A stretch of DNA of 64,000 nt, from assembly GCA_015654635.1 (NCBI GenBank), contig JAATGP010000064.1, positions 1 through 64,000 of the forward strand. Reading direction: 5' to 3'. The notes under the pieces are model-generated. The model worked only from the letters and a program-made list of their open reading frames with translations, searched no databases and was not told where the DNA came from. Positions 59,743-64,000 of this stretch are shown here, one piece after another. This stretch comes from Alphaproteobacteria bacterium. Its GTDB lineage: Bacteria > Pseudomonadota > Alphaproteobacteria > Micropepsales > Micropepsaceae. The stretch's first letter is position 1; every line of letters begins with the position of its first letter. A program made the translations under genes and the position numbers.

Positions 59743-60526
59743 TATCAACGCTGTTGATCTGGAACTGGTCGAACGGGTGGTGCGTAAGGCCGGTGCCATT
59801 GCTCGCATCATTGCCGCCCGCGATTTTCAGACCAAAAACAAATCTGATGGCAGCCCCGTCACCGAGGCCGATCTCGCCGTCAACGCCTATCTGACCGAGC
59901 ATTTGCGGGGCGCGCGGCCCGCTTATGCCTGGCTGTCGGAAGAAAACGAGGACGATCATTCGCGCCTCACCGCGGCCCGCCTTTTCGTCGTCGATCCTAT
60001 CGACGGGACGCTCGCCTTCGTCAAACGCCGCCCGCATTTCACGGTTTGCGTGGCCGTGGTCGAAGCAGGCGAGCCCGTGGTTGGCGCTGTTTATAATCCG
60101 ATGACGGAGGAATCTTTCGCCGCTGCCAAAGGCCATGGCGCCTTCCTGAATGGCGAACGTATCCATGTGACGAATACCAGCGAACTCGCAGGCAGCCGCA
60201 TTCAAGCAAGCAAAACCACCCTCAGCCATCACAGCTGGCATCAGCCCTGGCCGAATATGGTTATCGAAAATCCCAATTCCATCGCTCTTCGCATGGTGCA
60301 GGTCGCGAGCGGCAAATTCGATGCCGCCCTGACCATGGCGAGCCTGCATGATTGGGACGTGGCCGCGGCCGATATCATCCTGCGCGAGGCGGGAGGGATC
60401 ATGACCTCCATCGAAGGCGCCGCCCCGCATTATAATGGCGATACCATCCAGCCCTCGGTCCTGGCAGCAGGCCCAGCCCTTCACGCCGTGCTGCGGGCGC
60501 GCCAAATCCAAGAGGTTTCACCATGA
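59729..60526 (+). CDS. cysQ: 3'(2'),5'-bisphosphate nucleotidase / inositol monophosphatase family
   Basis: 265 residues. The metal-binding motifs of the IMPase family are present: Glu71 in WLSEENEDD, Asp89 and Asp92 in VDPIDGTLAFV, and the distal Asp in LHDWDVAAADIILREAGG. Members hydrolyse 3'-phosphoadenosine 5'-phosphate or inositol phosphate; in lpx-linked clusters the first is likelier. It overlaps pmbA by 14 and the DUF4170 gene by 4 bases. Confidence 0.9.
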   Translation: MPELDINAVDLELVERVVRKAGAIARIIAARDFQTKNKSDGSPVTEADLAVNAYLTEHLRGARPAYAWLSEENEDDHSRLTAARLFVVDPIDGTLAFVKRRPHFTVCVAVVEAGEPVVGAVYNPMTEESFAAAKGHGAFLNGERIHVTNTSELAGSRIQASKTTLSHHSWHQPWPNMVIENPNSIALRMVQVASGKFDAALTMASLHDWDVAAADIILREAGGIMTSIEGAAPHYNGDTIQPSVLAAGPALHAVLRARQIQEVSP

Positions 60527-60750
60527 GCGACATCATCCCCGATCAGCTCCTGCATCTGGTGTTCGGCGGCGAGCTGACCTCGCCCGATCATGTGACCTTC
60601 AAGGATCTGGAGAAGCTCGACGTAGTTGGGATTTATCCCAATTACAAAGAAGCGCTTGGGGCTTGGCGGGGCAAAGCCCAAGCCAGTGTGGATAACGCCG
60701 CCGTACGTTATTTTGTCGTGCATATTCACCGTCTTATGCAGCCGGAATAA
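60523..60750 (+). CDS. DUF4170 family protein
   Basis: 75 residues. It starts MSDIIPDQLLHLVFGGEL and has KLDVVGIYPNYKEALGAWRGKAQASVDNA (partial VGIYPNYKEALGAWRGKAQ), typical of DUF4170. This small alphaproteobacterial protein usually sits between cysQ and msbA, as here. No function is assigned to it in what I can assert. Overlaps cysQ by 4 bases. Confidence 0.92.
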   Translation: MSDIIPDQLLHLVFGGELTSPDHVTFKDLEKLDVVGIYPNYKEALGAWRGKAQASVDNAAVRYFVVHIHRLMQPE

Positions 60751-60796
60751 GCCCGGCCCTCGCCCGGCGGCAGGGACCGTGCTACACCCCGCCGCC

Positions 60797-62590
60797 ATGA
60801 CCAAAGCCAATGCCAGTGCCGCTTCGATCGCCTATCGGATCGCGACCCGTTATCTGCGCGACCAGAAGGCCATATTGGCGCTGGCGATCAGTTTCATGGT
60901 CATCACCTCGCTGATGACGGTCAGCTTGGCGCCCTTGGTCGGCACGGCCCTTAACGTGATCGGTCATGCCGGCAGCAGCGCCCCGCCCACCGGGCCCTTT
61001 TGGCTCTTGCCCCTTGAGGCGCTGGCTATTCTGTGGCTGCGCGCCGCGGCCTCTTATATCCAGCAATCGCGTATCGATACTGTCGGCGAGCGTGTCGTTA
61101 CCGCCGCCCAGCGCGACATGTTTCATTCGCTGGTGCGCCGCGATCTGGTCGATCTCAATGCGGTGCATTCGGGCACCTTTGTCTCGAACTTCCTCTATGA
61201 CGCCACCTTGATGCGCGACTCCATCACCAAAGGGGTCTCCGGGGTTGCGCTGCAAGCGACGACCTTGATCGGTCTCGTCGGCTTGATGATCTATGCCGAT
61301 TGGCGCCTGACCGCCCTGATCGCGATCTCGGTCCCGGCTGTGGCTTGGGCGATGGAACGCATTGGCGGCTCCATCCGCCGCACGACGACGCGCAACATGG
61401 AAGAGACCGGCTCGCTCTCTACCGCCATCTCTGAGGCGCTGGACGGTCGCCGCGTCATCAAAGCCTATGGTCTGGAAGGCCACACCGCGCGCCAAGCCGA
61501 GCTACGGCTGGAAAAGCGGCTGGAGCAGCTCACCAAATTGGCCCGCCGCAGGGCTGCCGCTGTGCCGGTCACCGATATCTTTGCCGGGCTGGTGGTCTCG
61601 GGCGCCGTGCTCTACGCCACTTACCGTACCGCGCATGGCGAACTCGATCCCAAGATGTTCGGCACCTTCATCACCGCGGTATTGCTGGCACTGCAGCCGG
61701 TGCGCGATTTGAGTCAGCTCCTCCCCATCATTTCGACCGGCACCGCCGCTGCCACACGGGTCTTTGCCATGATCGATGGCAAACCCGCCATCGTCGATAG
61801 GCCCGGTGCCAGCGACCTCAGCGTCGCCCGCGCCCCCAAAGGCGGAGCGGTGCGCTTCAAGAATGTCTCGTTCGCTTATGCCGGTACCCCCGCCGTGCGC
61901 AGTGTCGATCTCGAGATTGCACCCGGCAGCAAGGTGGCGCTGGTGGGACCGTCGGGCGCGGGCAAGACCACTATCTTCAATCTTCTCTTACGCTTCTACG
62001 ATGTCAGCGACGGCGTGATCGAAATCGACGGCCACGATATTCGTGCGGTAACGCTCGAAAGCTTGCGCCGCAACATCGCCCTCGTCACCCAGGAGCCCAT
62101 CCTGTTTGACGAAACCGTGGCGACCAACATTGCCCTCGGACGCCCCGGTGCCAGCCGTGCCGACATCGAACAAGCCGCGCAGGATGCCGCCGCCCATGAT
62201 TTCATCATGGCTTTACCCCTGGGCTACGACAGCCGCGTTGGCGAAGGCGGTCTCAAACTTTCCGGCGGCCAGCGTCAGCGCATCGCCATCGCCCGCGCCA
62301 TGCTGCGCAATGCCCCTATCCTGCTCTTGGACGAAGCCACCTCCGCCCTCGATAGCGAAAGCGAGCGCCAGGTGCAGGAAGCGCTGAACCGGTTGATGAA
62401 AGATCGCACCACCATCGTGATTGCCCATCGCCTCTCCACCGTTGCCGATGCCGACCGGCTTTATGTGCTGGATCAGGGTCATGTGGTGGAATCCGGCACG
62501 CATGCCGAGCTTCTGGCCCAAAGCGGCCTCTACGCGCGGCTCTATCATCACGGCGAGCAGCCCGAATTGGCCGCTGCCGGGCTGGCCTAG
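60797..62590 (+). CDS. msbA: ABC transporter, MsbA-like lipid exporter
   Basis: 597 residues from the ATG at 60797: an N-terminal six-helix membrane domain (about 15-320) and a C-terminal nucleotide-binding domain. Walker A is VGPSGAGKTT, the Q-loop is LVTQEPILFDE, the signature is LSGGQRQRIAIA, Walker B is ILLLDEATSALD, and the H-loop is IVIAHRLST. The next genes are waaA and lpxK, so lipid A-core flipping is the likely job. Half-transporter working as a homodimer. Confidence 0.9.
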   Translation: MTKANASAASIAYRIATRYLRDQKAILALAISFMVITSLMTVSLAPLVGTALNVIGHAGSSAPPTGPFWLLPLEALAILWLRAAASYIQQSRIDTVGERVVTAAQRDMFHSLVRRDLVDLNAVHSGTFVSNFLYDATLMRDSITKGVSGVALQATTLIGLVGLMIYADWRLTALIAISVPAVAWAMERIGGSIRRTTTRNMEETGSLSTAISEALDGRRVIKAYGLEGHTARQAELRLEKRLEQLTKLARRRAAAVPVTDIFAGLVVSGAVLYATYRTAHGELDPKMFGTFITAVLLALQPVRDLSQLLPIISTGTAAATRVFAMIDGKPAIVDRPGASDLSVARAPKGGAVRFKNVSFAYAGTPAVRSVDLEIAPGSKVALVGPSGAGKTTIFNLLLRFYDVSDGVIEIDGHDIRAVTLESLRRNIALVTQEPILFDETVATNIALGRPGASRADIEQAAQDAAAHDFIMALPLGYDSRVGEGGLKLSGGQRQRIAIARAMLRNAPILLLDEATSALDSESERQVQEALNRLMKDRTTIVIAHRLSTVADADRLYVLDQGHVVESGTHAELLAQSGLYARLYHHGEQPELAAAGLA

Positions 62591-62593
62591 ATC

Positions 62594-63865
62594 ATGCAAC
62601 CCCTTGGTCTCACCCTCTATCGCTTGGCCACCACTGCGCTGTCGCCCGCCGTGCCCGTGCTGCTGCGCCGCCGTCTTACCCGCGGCAAGGAAGATCGCGA
62701 GCGCAGCGACGAACGGCTGGGCATCGCCTCTCTGCCCCGGCCCGAAGGTCTTCTGATTTGGATTCACGGCGCCAGCGTCGGCGAAAGCGTTGCCGCCTTG
62801 CCCCTGATCGAAGCACTGCTGGCGGCCCTGCCGTGCCATATCCTCATCACCAGCGGCACGGTGACGTCGGCCAAGGTGATGCAGCAGCGCCTGCCTGCCA
62901 AAGCCATTCATCAATTTGTCCCCGTCGACACACCTTCGGCAACGGAGCATTTTCTAGATCATTGGAAGCCACAGGTCGGCCTGTTTGTGGATTCCGATAT
63001 GTGGCCGAATCTGATTTTGAATGCCCAGGCCCGCGGCGTGAAGCTGGCACAGATCAATGCGCGGATATCGCAGCGCTCCTTCCTAAACTGGGGACGGGTG
63101 CGGGCCAGCGCAGCAGTCTTGCTTGCCGCCTTTGAAACCTGTCTGGCCTTGGACGAGGACATCGCGGCCCGCTTTCGCGCCCTCGGTGCCCGCGATGTGC
63201 GGGTCACCGGCAGCCTCAAAGCCGACGCTCCCCTGCTGCCCGCCGATCCGGACAAGCTTGCGGCTCTGAACGCTGCCATTGGCTCGCGGCCGGTGTTTCT
63301 GGCTGCGCAAACCCATCACGGCGAAGAAGAAACCATCCTGCCCGCGCATGATATCTTGCATCGCCAATTTCCCGATCTTCTCACCATCATTGTGCCGCGC
63401 CATCCCGAACGCGGCAGCGCCATCGCGATGCTGTGCGGCGCGCGTCCCAGCAAACAGCGTTCACGCGGCGAAATGCCCGATGCCGCAACGGCGATTTATA
63501 TCGCCGACACGATTGGCGAACTCGGCCTCTTCTATCGGCTGGCGCGCTTCTGTTTTGTCGGCGGCAGCCTGATCCGTCATGGCGGCCAAAATCCGTTGGA
63601 ACCCGCCAAGCTGGGCTGCGCAGTCTTTGCCGGGCCTCACACCTTCAATTTCACCGCCGCTTACGCGGCCATCTTCGCCGCGCAAAGAATGGGTCTGGTC
63701 ACCAGTGCTGGCGAAATCGCCGCTGCTGCTGCAAGCTTGCTCGACGATCCGGTTCAAGCGGGTCGTCTTGGCGCCGCCGCCTTAGAGGGCGCCAACGAAC
63801 TGGGCGGCGCCGTCGCCAAAACCGTGGATGTGGTGACAAAGATGCTGGGCCATGCGCGCACCTGA
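62594..63865 (+). CDS. waaA: 3-deoxy-D-manno-octulosonic acid (Kdo) transferase
   Basis: 423 residues, complete. WaaA adds Kdo residues to the lipid A precursor at the inner membrane. It starts MQPLGLTLYRLATTALSPAVPVLLRRR with one N-terminal hydrophobic anchor, and has IHGASVGESVAALPLIEALL (the family's HAVSVGE-like motif), FVPVDTPSA and SDMWPNLI, then the GT-B GGSLIRHGGQNPLEPA motif. It starts 3 bases after msbA and overlaps lpxK by 14. Confidence 0.96.
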   Translation: MQPLGLTLYRLATTALSPAVPVLLRRRLTRGKEDRERSDERLGIASLPRPEGLLIWIHGASVGESVAALPLIEALLAALPCHILITSGTVTSAKVMQQRLPAKAIHQFVPVDTPSATEHFLDHWKPQVGLFVDSDMWPNLILNAQARGVKLAQINARISQRSFLNWGRVRASAAVLLAAFETCLALDEDIAARFRALGARDVRVTGSLKADAPLLPADPDKLAALNAAIGSRPVFLAAQTHHGEEETILPAHDILHRQFPDLLTIIVPRHPERGSAIAMLCGARPSKQRSRGEMPDAATAIYIADTIGELGLFYRLARFCFVGGSLIRHGGQNPLEPAKLGCAVFAGPHTFNFTAAYAAIFAAQRMGLVTSAGEIAAAAASLLDDPVQAGRLGAAALEGANELGGAVAKTVDVVTKMLGHART

Positions 63866-64000
63866 TTTCTGGGACCGGAGCGATGTGCTGTCGCGTCTGG
63901 CGCGCGGCGTGCTCTCGCCTTTGGCGGCGCTCTATGGCGAGACCGTGCGTTACAAAGCCGGGCGTGCCAGACCCTATCGCGTGCGCGTACCGGTGATTTG
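63852..64000 (+). CDS. lpxK: Tetraacyldisaccharide 4'-kinase, N-terminal fragment
   Basis: Only the first 49 codons are in the window: MRAPDFWDRSDVLSRLARGV, then SPLAALYGETVRYKAGRARP and the strand YRVRVPVI. This opening (RAPDFW, LSPLAALYG, then PVI) is typical of LpxK, which phosphorylates lipid A at 4'. The Walker A motif would follow just beyond the edge. Its place after waaA supports the call. Confidence 0.85.
   Translation, partial: MRAPDFWDRSDVLSRLARGVLSPLAALYGETVRYKAGRARPYRVRVPVI

Overview
The window looks like a stretch of alphaproteobacterial chromosome. It is GC-rich, and the order ctaC-ctaD-ctaB-ctaE-DUF983-SURF1, with thrC and an M16 peptidase close by, is common in that class. 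Other class-typical features are a split glycine decarboxylase behind a tandem glycine riboswitch, a B12-dependent ribonucleotide reductase, an APH-type homoserine kinase and the cysQ-DUF4170-msbA-waaA-lpxK run. An aa3 oxidase and a HydG-type [FeFe]-hydrogenase maturase in one window suggest a facultative aerobe. A relative of the fermentative genus Rhizomicrobium is possible, but that is inference. There is no prophage, transposase, CRISPR array, rRNA or tRNA gene that I can see.

Layout. 1-2.5 kb: the 3' end of nrdJ with its terminator, a secreted alpha/beta hydrolase, a pentapeptide-repeat protein and a structured intergenic repeat. 2.5-7.4 kb (minus): gcvT-gcvH-gcvPA-gcvPB under a tandem glycine riboswitch. 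7.5-9.9 kb (minus): a lipoprotein gene overlapping argS. 10-13 kb: thrB-rnhA, a Prx5-type peroxiredoxin and a YqgE/AlgH protein, separated by two copies of a long inverted repeat. 13-19.3 kb (minus): thrC, M16 peptidase, RimJ-like acetyltransferase and a membrane GGDEF/EAL protein in one tight run. 19.8-27.9 kb (minus): the cytochrome c oxidase operon, which includes a histone-H1-like basic protein and a 46-residue membrane protein but no ctaG, followed by LOG and GIY-YIG genes. 28-33.5 kb: tldD, an orphan CcdA-type antitoxin, small membrane proteins, a CPBP protease, DUF952 and an aldo/keto reductase. 33.7-40 kb: gshA, rsmE, a lipoprotein, ubiA and a large hybrid histidine kinase. 40-42.5 kb: a short-chain dehydrogenase and hydG. 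42.5-47 kb (minus): two secreted glycoside hydrolases. 47-50.7 kb: a membrane protein/winged-helix regulator pair, uppS, a membrane protein, a METTL20-like methyltransferase and a VOC protein. 50.8-55.4 kb: two APC amino-acid permeases and ubiD. 55.6-58.2 kb: a retropepsin-fold protein without its catalytic aspartates, mug and a second aldo/keto reductase. 58.4-64 kb: pmbA (tldE), cysQ, DUF4170, msbA, waaA and the start of lpxK.

Functional links. The gcv operon feeds one-carbon metabolism and is switched by glycine. thrB and thrC complete threonine synthesis from homoserine. ubiA, ubiD and the cox operon serve respiration, and SURF1 and CtaB serve heme a assembly. TldD and PmbA form one heteromeric protease although encoded about 29 kb apart. 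msbA, waaA and lpxK belong to lipid A/Kdo assembly and export. The signals most worth following are paired 15-bp elements with identical 17-bp phasing, found both at the winged-helix regulator's promoter and across the uppS start codon; the hydG gene with no hydE, hydF or hydrogenase within view; the lysine-rich protein inside the cox operon; and several families of long-armed intergenic inverted repeats, one splitting the gcv operon.
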